Under the pieces are notes generated by a model. The model searched no databases, was not told where the DNA came from, and worked only from the letters and a program-made list of their open reading frames with translations. A DNA stretch of 64,000 nt, taken from contig NZ_SLUB01000012.1 in the NCBI RefSeq assembly GCF_004799755.1, positions 30,676 through 94,675 on the forward strand. Reading direction: 5' to 3'. This DNA comes from Bacillus timonensis (lineage in GTDB: Bacteria; Bacillota; Bacilli; Bacillales; Bacillaceae_L). Below are positions 25,942-34,727 of this stretch, in pieces (position 1 is the first letter of the stretch; each line of letters starts with the position of its first letter). Position numbers and translations under genes: made by a program.

Positions 25942-26487
25942 TTGGTTGAAAAGAGAAATGAGATTTGGGAATGGATGAAAGCCCTCTTTATTGCAATTAT
26001 TGTAGCTTTTATTGTTCGTGCCTTTTTCTTTACTCCTGTTGTCGTGGAAGGGGCTTCGATGGCGCCGACTTTGCACGATCAAAATCGAATGATTGTCACA
26101 AAAATAGGAGAACCGAAACGATTTGATATTGTTGTCTTTCACGCGACAGGGGAAAAAGACTTTATTAAAAGAGTAATTGGTTTACCAGGAGATCGCATCG
26201 AATATAAAAATGATACGTTGTATATAAACGGTGAACCTTACAATGAGCCCTATTTAGATAAAAGTAAAGAAGCTGTAAAGGATGGTCCACTCACGTATTC
26301 ATTTACACTAAGGGAAACCCCGGTTGGTGGTGATGTGGTCCCAGAAGGACATTTATTTGTAATGGGAGACAATCGCCGAAATAGTATGGATAGTCGTCAC
26401 ATCGGGGCAATTCCAATGGAAAAGATAGTCGGAACCACGAATATTGTGTTATGGCCAATTCAGGAGATCAAAATAATTGATAAATAA
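25942..26487 (+). CDS. Type I signal peptidase (SipS/SipT-like)
   Basis: Membrane-bound Ser/Lys protease that removes signal peptides from exported proteins. In the 181 residues one N-terminal helix (about 13-30) precedes the catalytic Ser39 (GASMAPTL). The Lys general base is Lys76 in FIKRVIGLPGD, and the C-terminal box reads GHLFVMGDNRRNSMDSR. TTG 25942 follows GAGAAGGTGAAG. A single-gene unit closed by a terminator; probably one of several paralogues in the genome. Confidence 0.93.
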   Translation: MVEKRNEIWEWMKALFIAIIVAFIVRAFFFTPVVVEGASMAPTLHDQNRMIVTKIGEPKRFDIVVFHATGEKDFIKRVIGLPGDRIEYKNDTLYINGEPYNEPYLDKSKEAVKDGPLTYSFTLRETPVGGDVVPEGHLFVMGDNRRNSMDSRHIGAIPMEKIVGTTNIVLWPIQEIKIIDK

Positions 26488-26495
26488 ATTCTAGA

Positions 26496-26521
26496 AAGGT
26501 GCGCTCCAATAGCACCTTTTT
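26496..26521 (+). terminator. Terminator after signal peptidase I
   Basis: AAGGTGC (26496-26502) pairs with GCACCTT (26512-26518), followed by Ts. Confidence 0.8.
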
Positions 26522-26656
26522 GCCATTTAGTTGCCCGACTTGAGGAAACTGTTCCCTGCTTCCCAACAAACTTCATTTAATCTGCACACAGAGTTTACTT
26601 GGCTTTAATATTCGGATGGTATGATTGCTTTACCAACGAATAAGGAGGCATTTTAA

Positions 26657-27454
26657 ATGAATGTACGTGCAATATTTATTGACATGGATGGGACATTGTT
26701 AACAGCCTCAAATAACATTTCTCAACGAAACTTGGAAGCTATTTATCGGTTGATTAATCAGGGAGTAAAGGTCTTTCTAGCCACTGGTCGACACTATGAA
26801 GTAACTGCTCCGTACCATAAAGAAATTGGATTGCGAACTCCCATGATCTGTTTGAATGGGGCCGCTATTCACGAAGCATTGACGGGAAAAGCGATACAAA
26901 CGAGAACTGTCCGATTAAACGAAGAACGATTTCATCATCTGACTGCTGAAAGACCTTGTAATGTTATCGTTCATACAGCAGAGGGGCTTTATTGTAAGGA
27001 ACAAGATGATGAAGTCGATTATTGGACAAAGGTGGGCCAAATTCCGCCACGATATATTGGGGATTTAAGGCAAGCGGATTATGAAGATGTTCTTAAATAT
27101 AGTGTTCGTACAGGTTCAGCAAATCCTGAGTTTTCAGCTTTATTTAAAAAGGAAGCAGAAGTCATCGATTGGAATGACGGGTTTGAATTAATTGCTCCTA
27201 AAGTTTCTAAATGGTCTGCGATAAAAAGCTTAATTCATGCCTATCGAATAAACCCAAACGAAGTTGTTGCCATTGGAGATGGACCCAATGATATCGAAAT
27301 GCTTCGTCATGCTGGTACAGGTGTAGCAATGGGGAACGCAAGTGAGGATGTTAAAACAGCGGCTGATTTTGTGACAGGGCACCACCAAAATGATGGATTA
27401 GCTGACTTTATCGAACGTTATCTTTGTAAACCATATGAACCGTTTGCTTTGTAA
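26657..27454 (+). CDS. Cof-type HAD-IIB family phosphatase
   Basis: A 265-residue haloacid-dehalogenase hydrolase. Motif I is DMDGTLL near residue 9 with the nucleophile/acid Asp pair, motif II is in FLATGRHY, and motif IV is GDGPNDIEML near residue 215. The cap domain between them is of the IIB type. Typical substrates are sugar phosphates and FMN-like compounds; none is indicated by the neighbours. AATAAGGAGG site. Confidence 0.9.
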   Translation: MNVRAIFIDMDGTLLTASNNISQRNLEAIYRLINQGVKVFLATGRHYEVTAPYHKEIGLRTPMICLNGAAIHEALTGKAIQTRTVRLNEERFHHLTAERPCNVIVHTAEGLYCKEQDDEVDYWTKVGQIPPRYIGDLRQADYEDVLKYSVRTGSANPEFSALFKKEAEVIDWNDGFELIAPKVSKWSAIKSLIHAYRINPNEVVAIGDGPNDIEMLRHAGTGVAMGNASEDVKTAADFVTGHHQNDGLADFIERYLCKPYEPFAL

Positions 27455-27536
27455 TTAAAGTTAAATGGTATAATAAATTTAGCTATCTTTTCACAGTTAA
27501 AATCTAAATACACAATACAAGTCGAAGTTTGATAAC

Positions 27537-27572
27537 AACAGGAGCCATCAGTATGATTGTTCCTGTTTTTTA
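27537..27572 (+). terminator. Terminator after the HAD phosphatase
   Basis: AACAGGA (27537-27543) with TCCTGTT (27561-27567) and an inner ATCA/TGAT pair, followed by six Ts. Confidence 0.75.
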
Positions 27573-27589
27573 TTTGAAAAAAGGAAGGA

Positions 27590-27936
27590 GGAGGTTCGGT
27601 AGCCAATGCAGGCTTTGTTGACCTCGGTGATCAGATAATCATTTCGATACATTTAACACACAGCAATCCTCGGAATATTTAAAAGCGTTCGCAGAAAAAA
27701 TAACCAGCCAACCAGTAACAACGGTCACTAATAGTCATTGGCACGATGACCATATTCGCGGTAACCAAACCTTCAAAGAAAGTAAAATCATCTCAAGTGA
27801 AATCACTTATTCAAAAATGAAAGAACTCCATCCTTCACGAATGAACAAACAGAAAAGCGATATTGAAGGACTGTCAAACTACATTCAATCATTAAAAAAA
27901 CAAGGAAAAATGCTTCGTGGAGCATTGAAAAACTAA
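27590..27936 (+). pseudogene. Decayed MBL-fold metallo-hydrolase gene
   Basis: The N-terminal part of a metallo-beta-lactamase-fold hydrolase is readable in two frames. GSVANAGFVDLGDQIII runs to about 27641; after a one-base loss in a T-run it continues FDTFNTQQSSEYLKAF and TNSHWHDDHIRGNQTF, containing the HxHxDH metal motif. The start codon is missing (an in-frame TGA lies upstream). The C-terminal half is gone, the frame ending at 27936. Clearly a relic. Confidence 0.85.
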
Positions 27937-27961
27937 ATTAAATTAAGGAGAGTAATGTGAA

Positions 27962-28312
27962 ATGAGTCTATTGGAGCGGATTGACACCATTTGTTTAACA
28001 GTGAGTGACGTTGAAAAAGCAAGTACTTGGTATCAAGAAGTTTTGGAATTAAGCGAATCCTATAATGGAGGTCATTATCGGATATTGAGTGTAGGAAATA
28101 GTGGAGTACCTTTAACGATTGAGGAGGGAAAGGTAAACCCATCAAATAGACAAGTTTACCCTATTTTTTACACGGAAAATATCGAAGAAGTGTATAAAGT
28201 GCTACAAGAAAAACATGTTAAGGTCAGTAAAATACAAATTGATGGAGTGAATCGATTTTTTGAATTTTATGACCCTGATGGTAATAAGCTGGAAGTTTGT
28301 TATTGGAAGTAG
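27962..28312 (+). CDS. VOC family protein
   Basis: A 116-residue glyoxalase-like protein (LERIDTICLTVSDVEKASTWYQEVL start; FFEFYDPDGNKLEVCYWK end). AAGGAG lies 12-13 bases upstream of the ATG, slightly far. It directly follows the MBL relic and is convergent with the LysE-type exporter gene. Substrate unknown. Confidence 0.85.
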   Translation: MSLLERIDTICLTVSDVEKASTWYQEVLELSESYNGGHYRILSVGNSGVPLTIEEGKVNPSNRQVYPIFYTENIEEVYKVLQEKHVKVSKIQIDGVNRFFEFYDPDGNKLEVCYWK

Positions 28313-28326
28313 GGTGTTATAGTGTA

Positions 28327-28929
28327 TCACACCAGCCCAATTAAAAGATAAAGCGCTGTTCCCCAGATAAAGATGGCGGAGAATTTGTTGAACATTTTCA
28401 TTAGTGCCCCAGTACCATCTAATTTTTTCATAACCGCACCTGCTAACGTTAAGCCAAAGAACCATAACCAAGATACGATAATACAAGCAGCTGTAAATAA
28501 AATTTGATCGGTTCCAACATATTTTAAGGCGCTTGTCCCAATCACACCGACGATATCTAAAATGGCGTGAGGGTTTAAGAATGAAACAGATGAAGCAAAA
28601 ATGATTTGTTGACGAATGGGTAATGCTTTGTTTGTTTCATTTTTAGTTGGTTCAGAACGCCAAATGGCAAACCCCATGTAAAGTAAAAATAAAACCCCAG
28701 CACTCATCAGACCAATCCGTAGCCATTCAAATTGTAGAACAATAACGGATAAGCCAAAGACAGCTAAAAGAATTAAAAGTGTATCACAAATTGCAGCTGT
28801 AATTGTCGCTGGAAATGCTCGAAGTAGTTTTGGCTGTGTCGCTCCTTGAGAAAAAACGAATACATTCTGTACACCTAAAGGTAAAATAAGTCCAAATGCT
28901 AAGATGATTCCATGTAGAATAGCTTCCAT
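28327..28929 (-). CDS. LysE/ArgO-family amino acid exporter
   Basis: A 200-residue membrane protein with six hydrophobic segments and the LysE hallmarks: LAFGLILPLGVQNVFVFSQG at the N-terminus, FLLYMGFAIWRS, and SFLNPHAILDIVGVIG. It exports basic amino acids in characterised relatives (LysE, ArgO). ATG 28929 follows GGAAAGGAT; longer in-frame starts lack a site. Similar to B. subtilis YisU. No LysG-type regulator adjoins it. Confidence 0.87.
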   Translation of the reverse strand: MEAILHGIILAFGLILPLGVQNVFVFSQGATQPKLLRAFPATITAAICDTLLILLAVFGLSVIVLQFEWLRIGLMSAGVLFLLYMGFAIWRSEPTKNETNKALPIRQQIIFASSVSFLNPHAILDIVGVIGTSALKYVGTDQILFTAACIIVSWLWFFGLTLAGAVMKKLDGTGALMKMFNKFSAIFIWGTALYLLIGLV

Positions 28930-29116
28930 TGTATCAATCCTTTCCATTCCTATCTTACTATGATACATAGGAATGGGCACTACTTTAATTGCGTAAATTT
29001 TCCAATCCCTGAATATTTATGTAATGGAGTTTTTGTGATTTTAATATGTTATTCTTGAGTATACTTTCATCAAAAGCTAGTATAGAGTGTGGGATTTAAT
29101 TAGGAAGGAAGACAAC

Positions 29117-30286
29117 ATGGATAAACGTATATATTTTTTAATGGTCATCGCCTTTGTAATAGGGATGGTTGAATTGATCATTAGTGGTATTTTAGATTTA
29201 ATTGCAGAGGATTTACATGTAACGCTTGGACAAGCGGGTTTGCTAATTACTGTTTTTGCTGTCATTTTTGCAGTGGCATCACCCGTTTTATTAGTCATGA
29301 CAGCTAAAATTGAAAGAAAACGGCTGATGTTGGTTTGCTTATATACCTTTTTAATTGGCTGTATCGTCACAGTCTTTGCACCAACTTTTTCGATTTTGTT
29401 TATAGGAAGAATTATCTTAGCGCTAAGTGGAGCTTTATTAATCATATTATGTTTAGTTATGGCACCTAGCTTAGCAGGCGAACAGTATAAAGGTAGGGCG
29501 ATTGGGATTGTCTCGATGGGAGTGAGTGCTTCCTTAGTATTAGGGGTACCGATTGGACTTATCCTAGGAAATAATTTTGGCTGGAGAGCACCCTTTGTAC
29601 TTATCACGGTATTAACTGCACTATCCATTATTGGCGTTCATGTTTTAATGGGAAGAATACAATCAAAACCTCAAATTCCATTGCGACAACAGTTTGCTGC
29701 ATTTAAAAATCACAAAATTACATTAGGGCTGACAACAACATTCCTTTATATGACGGGCCATTCTATTATGTACACCTATTTTAAGCCTTATTTAGAAGCA
29801 AATACTGATTTTAGTGCAAACTGGATTAGTATCATTTATTTAATTTTTGGCGTTTCTGCTGTATTCGGTGGAGGGATTGGCGGTGTATTAGCAGATCTAT
29901 TGGGTTCAAGAAAAACAATGGTTATTGCTTTAATCGTATTTAGTACCATATTCTTTGTATTTCCATATACAACAGATTACTACCCAGTATTTTTTATCAT
30001 CTTAATCGTGTGGGGGATTCTCAGCTGGGCGATTTCACCGGCCATGCAATCGTATTTGATTGAAATAGCACCCGATTCGTCGGAAATTCAGCAAAGCTTA
30101 AATAATTCATCACTTCACTTAGGTGTTGCTGTCGGATCGGTGATTGGAGCTGGAATAGTAGATACCCTTTCAGTCAATGTAAATCCATATGCTGCCGGAA
30201 TCTTCATCATATTATCATTCATTACTGTAATTCTTTCTGTTAACAGTAGAAAAAAGAATACCTATAGAACAAGGAGCGCAAGTTGA
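29117..30286 (+). CDS. MFS transporter, DHA1 family (AraJ/YdhP-like)
   Basis: A 389-residue, 12-helix major facilitator protein. The N-terminal IAFVIGMVELIISGILDLIAE and the loop AKIERKRLM fit drug:H+ antiporter-1 exporters of the AraJ/YdhP/PbuE type. ATG 29117 follows AGGAAGGAAG; a TTG-type start further upstream is unlikely. Closed by a terminator. Exported compound unknown. Confidence 0.88.
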   Translation: MDKRIYFLMVIAFVIGMVELIISGILDLIAEDLHVTLGQAGLLITVFAVIFAVASPVLLVMTAKIERKRLMLVCLYTFLIGCIVTVFAPTFSILFIGRIILALSGALLIILCLVMAPSLAGEQYKGRAIGIVSMGVSASLVLGVPIGLILGNNFGWRAPFVLITVLTALSIIGVHVLMGRIQSKPQIPLRQQFAAFKNHKITLGLTTTFLYMTGHSIMYTYFKPYLEANTDFSANWISIIYLIFGVSAVFGGGIGGVLADLLGSRKTMVIALIVFSTIFFVFPYTTDYYPVFFIILIVWGILSWAISPAMQSYLIEIAPDSSEIQQSLNNSSLHLGVAVGSVIGAGIVDTLSVNVNPYAAGIFIILSFITVILSVNSRKKNTYRTRSAS

Positions 30287-30302
30287 GTTTGCGCTCTTTT
30301 CG
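30274..30302 (+). terminator. Terminator after the MFS transporter
   Basis: GAGCGCAA (30274-30281) pairs with TTGCGCTC (30289-30296), followed by TTTT. It overlaps the 3' end of the gene. Confidence 0.82.
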
Positions 30303-30399
30303 TATATTTAGACCCCAATGTTTTTTGTTTTTTAGAAGGATTTTCCAAAATAATAGGAGAATAGGTAAAATTAAGAATACTAGGAAATGAGGAAATCAA

Positions 30400-30831
30400 T
30401 TGGTACAAAAAAGTCAAACTACATACTCGCCACCTAAACATATCGTTTCAGCTGCGACTATTGTAATCAATGAAAACAATGAAATTCTATTAATTAAAGG
30501 TCCTAGAAGAGGTTGGGAAATGCCTGGTGGACAGGTTGAAGAAGGTGAGTCATTAAAGGAAGCCGCAATTAGGGAAACGAAAGAGGAAACAGGTATTGAT
30601 GTTGAGGTTTTACGGTTTTGTGGGATTTTCCAAAATGTGAACAAGTCAATATGTAATACATTGTTCTTAGCAAAACCGGTGGGAGGGACATTAACCACTT
30701 CACCAGAAAGCTTAGAGGTTGGATTCTATCCGATTGAGAAAGCTCTAGAAATGGTAACTTTTAAGAATTTCAGAGAAAGAATTGAATTCTGCTTAGATGA
30801 AGACTCCCAGCCTTTTTTAATAGAATTTTAA
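30400..30831 (+). CDS. NUDIX hydrolase
   Basis: A 143-residue NUDIX pyrophosphohydrolase. The Nudix box begins GGQVEEGES around residue 45 and ends RETKEETGI, with all catalytic glutamates present. TTG 30400 has a GAGGAAA site. First gene of a long same-strand run rich in nucleotide-related enzymes (30400 to 35180) with 28-88 bp gaps and no visible internal terminator. Confidence 0.9.
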   Translation: MVQKSQTTYSPPKHIVSAATIVINENNEILLIKGPRRGWEMPGGQVEEGESLKEAAIRETKEETGIDVEVLRFCGIFQNVNKSICNTLFLAKPVGGTLTTSPESLEVGFYPIEKALEMVTFKNFRERIEFCLDEDSQPFLIEF

Positions 30832-30860
30832 CTGTGTAAATTATTTTAGGAGAGGGCAAA

Positions 30861-31352
30861 ATGACCAAAAAATATGTGAACTGGGGAAGCGCAAAAGTAA
30901 AGTTAACATGGAATCCTGTTCCACAATTACCACCAAGGGAGTTAATTACTAGTGTCCATGCTTTTTGCTTTAAGGATGGTAAGTTGTTGTTAGTTAAGTT
31001 ACAAGATAGAGGTTGGGACTTCCCAGGAGGTCATATTGAGTTGAACGAATCCCCTGAAGAATGTATCAAGCGTGAAGCGTATGAAGAAGGCTACGTCACA
31101 GGGAGATGCTATCAATTAGGGTATATTGTAGTTGATCACAGCGAGAACCTAAATTGGAATGAGTCTAGTCCTTATCCAAAAGTAGGGTATCAGGTGTTTT
31201 ATCGCATGGACATTGACGCATTACATGAATTTCTGGAGATGTATGAGTCAAAAGAAAGGCTCCTTATAGATCCGAACGATGTGAAAAAGTATTATGTCCA
31301 CTGGAACGAACTATATCAAGAAATACTTGATTTAGCATTGAGCCAACTGTGA
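30861..31352 (+). CDS. NUDIX hydrolase
   Basis: A 163-residue NUDIX protein, about 20 residues longer at the N-terminus than its neighbour. The Nudix box runs from GGHIELNESPEE (near residue 57) to REAYEEGYV, keeping the REx2EE core. Starts 30 bp after the previous NUDIX gene with an AGGAGAGG site. Not closely similar to the first, so different substrates are likely. Confidence 0.9.
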   Translation: MTKKYVNWGSAKVKLTWNPVPQLPPRELITSVHAFCFKDGKLLLVKLQDRGWDFPGGHIELNESPEECIKREAYEEGYVTGRCYQLGYIVVDHSENLNWNESSPYPKVGYQVFYRMDIDALHEFLEMYESKERLLIDPNDVKKYYVHWNELYQEILDLALSQL

Positions 31353-31399
31353 GTCGTAACAATGATTAGCTTGTTTTAGCAAAATATCTGGGGGGAACT

Positions 31400-31801
31400 A
31401 TGAAAAAGTTTTATATTGCATCAAGTTTTAAGAACATAGAAATGGTTCGTTTTGTATCACAACAATTAATAAAAAGAGGTTTTTTACATACATATGATTG
31501 GACCCAAAACGAAAGAGTTTCGACATTCAATGATTTAAAAGCGATTGGTATCCAAGAGAAAAGTGCGGTATTAGAATCAGATTTTCTTATAGTCATATTA
31601 CCAGCAGGAAAAGGAAGTCATATTGAACTTGGAATCGCGCTTGGACAAGGTAAGAAGATTTACCTATATTCACCGGATGATGAAATAAATCATTTTGAAA
31701 CAACAAGTACATTTTATCATTTGCCTGAGGTGGAAAAGTGCATTGGTACGATTGAAGAATTAATAGAAAAGGTTTGTAAAATTAATCCATTTGTTGAATA
31801 A
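31400..31801 (+). CDS. Nucleoside 2-deoxyribosyltransferase-like protein
   Basis: A 133-residue protein of the nucleoside 2-deoxyribosyltransferase-like fold (PF05014 type): KFYIASSFKNIEMVRFVSQ at the start and DFLIVILPAGKGSHIELGIA near residue 62, where the family keeps its catalytic Glu. Such enzymes cleave or exchange N-glycosidic bonds of nucleosides or nucleotides. Its position between NUDIX genes supports a nucleotide-salvage or sanitation role; the exact substrate is unknown. Confidence 0.82.
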   Translation: MKKFYIASSFKNIEMVRFVSQQLIKRGFLHTYDWTQNERVSTFNDLKAIGIQEKSAVLESDFLIVILPAGKGSHIELGIALGQGKKIYLYSPDDEINHFETTSTFYHLPEVEKCIGTIEELIEKVCKINPFVE

Positions 31802-31829
31802 AGGTATTTCCCAAAAAGGTGGTGTGAGT

Positions 31830-32261
31830 ATGTTCTATGTGAATGTTGAAGGTGCCGTTTATAAGGAAGACAAATGGTTGATTATTGAACGTAGTATGAA
31901 GGAGGAACACGCTGGAGGTTTATTGTCACTGGTAGGGGGAACTGTAGAAAAAGAGGGTAATTCTATAAATATATTAGAAAGAACATTAAGCAAGGAATTG
32001 TTCGAGGAAGTAGGAGTGAAGGTGAAAGAAAAGATGAATTTTGTAAGAAATACCTCATTTCAATTAGATGACGGTAGTGAAGTGATTGATATAGTTTTTT
32101 TATGTGAATTCAAAGAAGGAGAACCTTTTTCTAAAAGCCCAGATGAAGTTGATGCAGTATATTGGATGTCTACTGAGGAAATCGTTAGCCATCCTAAAGC
32201 ACCGATTTGGTTAATTGAGAGCGTAAAGGAAGCTGAGAATCTCCTTAAAAAGACTTTATAA
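31830..32261 (+). CDS. NUDIX hydrolase
   Basis: A 143-residue NUDIX protein with the box starting GGTVEKEGNS and ending SKELFEEVGV. The usual Arg of the RE dyad is replaced by Lys (KE), a deviation that may affect activity. ATG 31830 lies behind AAGGTGG; an in-frame ATG at 31791 overlaps the previous gene and lacks a site. Third NUDIX gene of the run. Confidence 0.85.
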   Translation: MFYVNVEGAVYKEDKWLIIERSMKEEHAGGLLSLVGGTVEKEGNSINILERTLSKELFEEVGVKVKEKMNFVRNTSFQLDDGSEVIDIVFLCEFKEGEPFSKSPDEVDAVYWMSTEEIVSHPKAPIWLIESVKEAENLLKKTL

Positions 32262-32348
32262 ATCATATTCAAAAACTGGTTCGTTTCCCTGAAGGAGTTT
32301 GTAGGAGAACACTATTTTAAAAATAAGGCTTTTTATACAGGAGAGAAT

Positions 32349-32525
32349 ATGAAGATGAATAATTGGTGGTTTAGTTTTTATTTTTTGGTTATAGGCATAG
32401 TGTCCTTTTTTACTGGAGAAATTGTAACTTTTATCATGCTAGGATTTATATTACTAGCTTTAAATAATATCCACACCACGCTTAAACAAATATATAAACA
32501 AAATAACGGGGATAAGCAGAATTAA
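32349..32525 (+). CDS. Small membrane protein, 58 aa
   Basis: A 58-codon gene with two hydrophobic segments (WWFSFYFLVIGIVSFF and IVTFIMLGFILLAL) and a charged C-terminal tail (QIYKQNNGDKQN). AGGAGAG lies four bases before ATG 32349. It sits within the same-strand run, 88 bp after a NUDIX gene and 44 bp before the nucleotidyltransferase gene. No family recognised. Confidence 0.65.
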   Translation: MKMNNWWFSFYFLVIGIVSFFTGEIVTFIMLGFILLALNNIHTTLKQIYKQNNGDKQN

Positions 32526-32569
32526 TGCAGATAAAGAGATTATTATGAATTTTTGATGGAGATGTAATA

Positions 32570-33136
32570 ATGCTAAGAAATGAAGATGATGTGATAAAAA
32601 TAATATCTGAAGATGACCGGATGATGGAGATATTAAGGGCTGCAAAATCTTTACAATTACCTGACTGGTGGATATGTGCAGGGTTTGTACGTTCTAAAAT
32701 ATGGGATACATTACACGGCTTTACCGAAAGAACGAATACACCTGATGTTGATGTTATTTACTTTGATAAAGAAAAGATAGAAGAATCAACAGAGAAATTT
32801 TTTGAAGCAGCATTAAGAAGTCTTATTCCTGACATTCCTTGGTCGGTCAAAAATGAAGCAAGAATGCACGTTGTAAACAATATCCTCCCATATACATCCG
32901 CAGTTGATGCCATTTCCAAATTTCCAGAAACAGCAACTGCACTTGGGGTGAAAATAGATGATAAAGAAAATGTAATTCTTACGGCTCCTTGTGGAATAGA
33001 GGATGTTATCAACATGGTGTTAAAGCCAACAAGGTTTTTTGCAGAAACGAAAGAACGAATTGTGATTTTTGAGAAACGGATAGGTAAGAAAAACTGGAAG
33101 TCTATCTGGCCAATGATAAGAGTCTATCGCGGGTAA
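32570..33136 (+). CDS. Nucleotidyltransferase family protein (NTP_transf_6, PF06042)
   Basis: A 188-residue protein of the NTP_transf_6 group: ICAGFVRSKIWDTLHGF near residue 37, then NTPDVDVIYFD holding the DxD metal-binding pair, and a conserved APCGIEDVINMVLKPTRFF near the C-terminus. The family is inferred to transfer nucleotides but its target is uncharacterised. GGAG site upstream. Confidence 0.87.
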   Translation: MLRNEDDVIKIISEDDRMMEILRAAKSLQLPDWWICAGFVRSKIWDTLHGFTERTNTPDVDVIYFDKEKIEESTEKFFEAALRSLIPDIPWSVKNEARMHVVNNILPYTSAVDAISKFPETATALGVKIDDKENVILTAPCGIEDVINMVLKPTRFFAETKERIVIFEKRIGKKNWKSIWPMIRVYRG

Positions 33137-33174
33137 ATTGTGATCAACTACATGCATGGAAAAGGAGGAGTATT

Positions 33175-33633
33175 TTGGGCACGAATCCTAAATTGCCACT
33201 AACGCTTGAGGAAAAAGGAAGGCTTAGAAAAGCGAAGGTTAAAATCGGAGAGATACACAAGCTTAGTACTTCTCAACTAAGACAAACTATAGATGTTCCG
33301 GAAGATAGAGCACGTCTCATTAAAGGATTGGCTGAATTCCAATCTGTTCCTTCAATTGGTTTTGAATTGGCTTCTAAACTGGTGAACAACTTACATATCC
33401 TTTCATTGCAAGATATTAAACAAAAAGATGGAGCTCGCCTATTTGACCTATTGGAAAAGGAATTAGGTGTATGGATGGATAGCTGTGTGGAAGATCAAAT
33501 ACGCTGTGTGATACATTTTGCGAACAATCCAAATAACAATAAACAATGGTTTGATTTTACAGATGATAGAAAGTTATATCGTCAAAAGTATGGATACCCA
33601 AAGGACAGGCCACAAAAAGCGTGGTATGAATAA
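33175..33633 (+). CDS. Helix-hairpin-helix protein, Cdd1/pathogenicity-locus family
   Basis: A 152-residue protein matching the Cdd1-type (PF11731) HhH family: LKGLAEFQ-like helix, SVPSIGFELASKLVNNLHILSL carrying the helix-hairpin-helix, and CVEDQIRCVIHFANNP. It probably binds nucleic acid, but no activity is known. TTG 33175 follows AAAAGGAGG. Confidence 0.82.
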   Translation: MGTNPKLPLTLEEKGRLRKAKVKIGEIHKLSTSQLRQTIDVPEDRARLIKGLAEFQSVPSIGFELASKLVNNLHILSLQDIKQKDGARLFDLLEKELGVWMDSCVEDQIRCVIHFANNPNNNKQWFDFTDDRKLYRQKYGYPKDRPQKAWYE

Positions 33634-33666
33634 GCAGCCTTGAGATTAAGTAAGGGGAATCAATCT

Positions 33667-34698
33667 ATGAAATTAAAAAACATGAACATTCCAGAGCTTA
33701 TGGAACATTATCATGTACCGGGTTTGAGCATTGCATTAATTGAAAAAGCTCAAATCAGTGAAAGAGGGGACTATGGCGTCCTACAGATAGGTGATGCTAA
33801 AAGTGTTACCGAAAATTCCATTTTTAATGCTTGTTCCATTAGTAAGTTTTTAACAGGAATGGTAGTTATAAAATTAACTGAACAAGGCCTTCTTGATTTA
33901 GATGAAGATGTAAACATAAAACTAGAATCTTGGAAATTACCTAAAAATGAATACTCGAAAAAGGTAACGTTAAGAAATTTGCTTAGTCACCAATCTGGAT
34001 TTCTAGATCCTAAACAAAGTTTTACTGAACTAAAATCGAGTCTAGGCGCGCCTTCTATGTTGGACGTATTAGAGGGGAAAACACCTTATTGTAAGGAACC
34101 AATTAGAGTAAAATATGAACCTGAAAGTAAATTTCATTACTCGGATGCAGGTTTTTGTATTATTCAGCAGTTAATTGAAGATGTTACAAAAAAAACATTT
34201 AAGCAGGTTGCGAACGAACTCTTATTTAAACCATTAAAAATGAAAAATAGCTTGTTTATCACGGAAATCTCAGATGTAGGAAATGAAGACTTTTCAAGTG
34301 GACATAACAAAAATGGTGAAGTCGTAGCTGGTAACTATCCGATCTATCCGTACCCAGCTGCTTCAGGATTATGGACAACCACTACCGATCTGGCTCGGCT
34401 GGTCATTGAATTAATGAATGCATTAAAAGGTGAAAGTATCGTTAGCATTTCTGCAAGTAAAGCAAAAGAAATGATAGGCCCACAGAGGGATATGAAGTGG
34501 TGCGGATTAGGAGTGTTTTTGGAAGGTGCAGGAACAGAACTTGAAGTTTCTTCACTTGGTTGGGGAGTAGGGTTTCAAAGTATGCTAGTAGCATTTCCGA
34601 ATAAAGAGACAGGTTCAGTAATTATGACCAATGCTGAATTAGGTGTTCACCAAATGGAAGGGATTATCGGTGAAATTTATAAATCCCTTGAATTGTAA
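33667..34698 (+). CDS. Serine hydrolase, beta-lactamase/class C fold
   Basis: A 343-residue beta-lactamase-family (PF00144) protein without signal peptide. The S-x-x-K motif is Ser57-I-S-Lys60. The second motif is YSD (HYSDAGF) rather than the usual YxN, and the third region reads GWGVGF instead of HxG, so chemistry may differ from lactamases and fit an esterase. ATG 33667 follows AAGGGGAA. Within the 30.4-35.2 kb same-strand run. Confidence 0.83.
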   Translation: MKLKNMNIPELMEHYHVPGLSIALIEKAQISERGDYGVLQIGDAKSVTENSIFNACSISKFLTGMVVIKLTEQGLLDLDEDVNIKLESWKLPKNEYSKKVTLRNLLSHQSGFLDPKQSFTELKSSLGAPSMLDVLEGKTPYCKEPIRVKYEPESKFHYSDAGFCIIQQLIEDVTKKTFKQVANELLFKPLKMKNSLFITEISDVGNEDFSSGHNKNGEVVAGNYPIYPYPAASGLWTTTTDLARLVIELMNALKGESIVSISASKAKEMIGPQRDMKWCGLGVFLEGAGTELEVSSLGWGVGFQSMLVAFPNKETGSVIMTNAELGVHQMEGIIGEIYKSLEL

Positions 34699-34727
34699 CG
34701 TTATGGTTTAACTGGAGGGTTCAAAAA

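Noticed and set aside
29077..29628. Long minus-strand frame inside the MFS transporter gene
   Set aside because: Lys/Ser/Pro/Thr-rich low-complexity product and no ribosome site; a shadow of the transporter helices.
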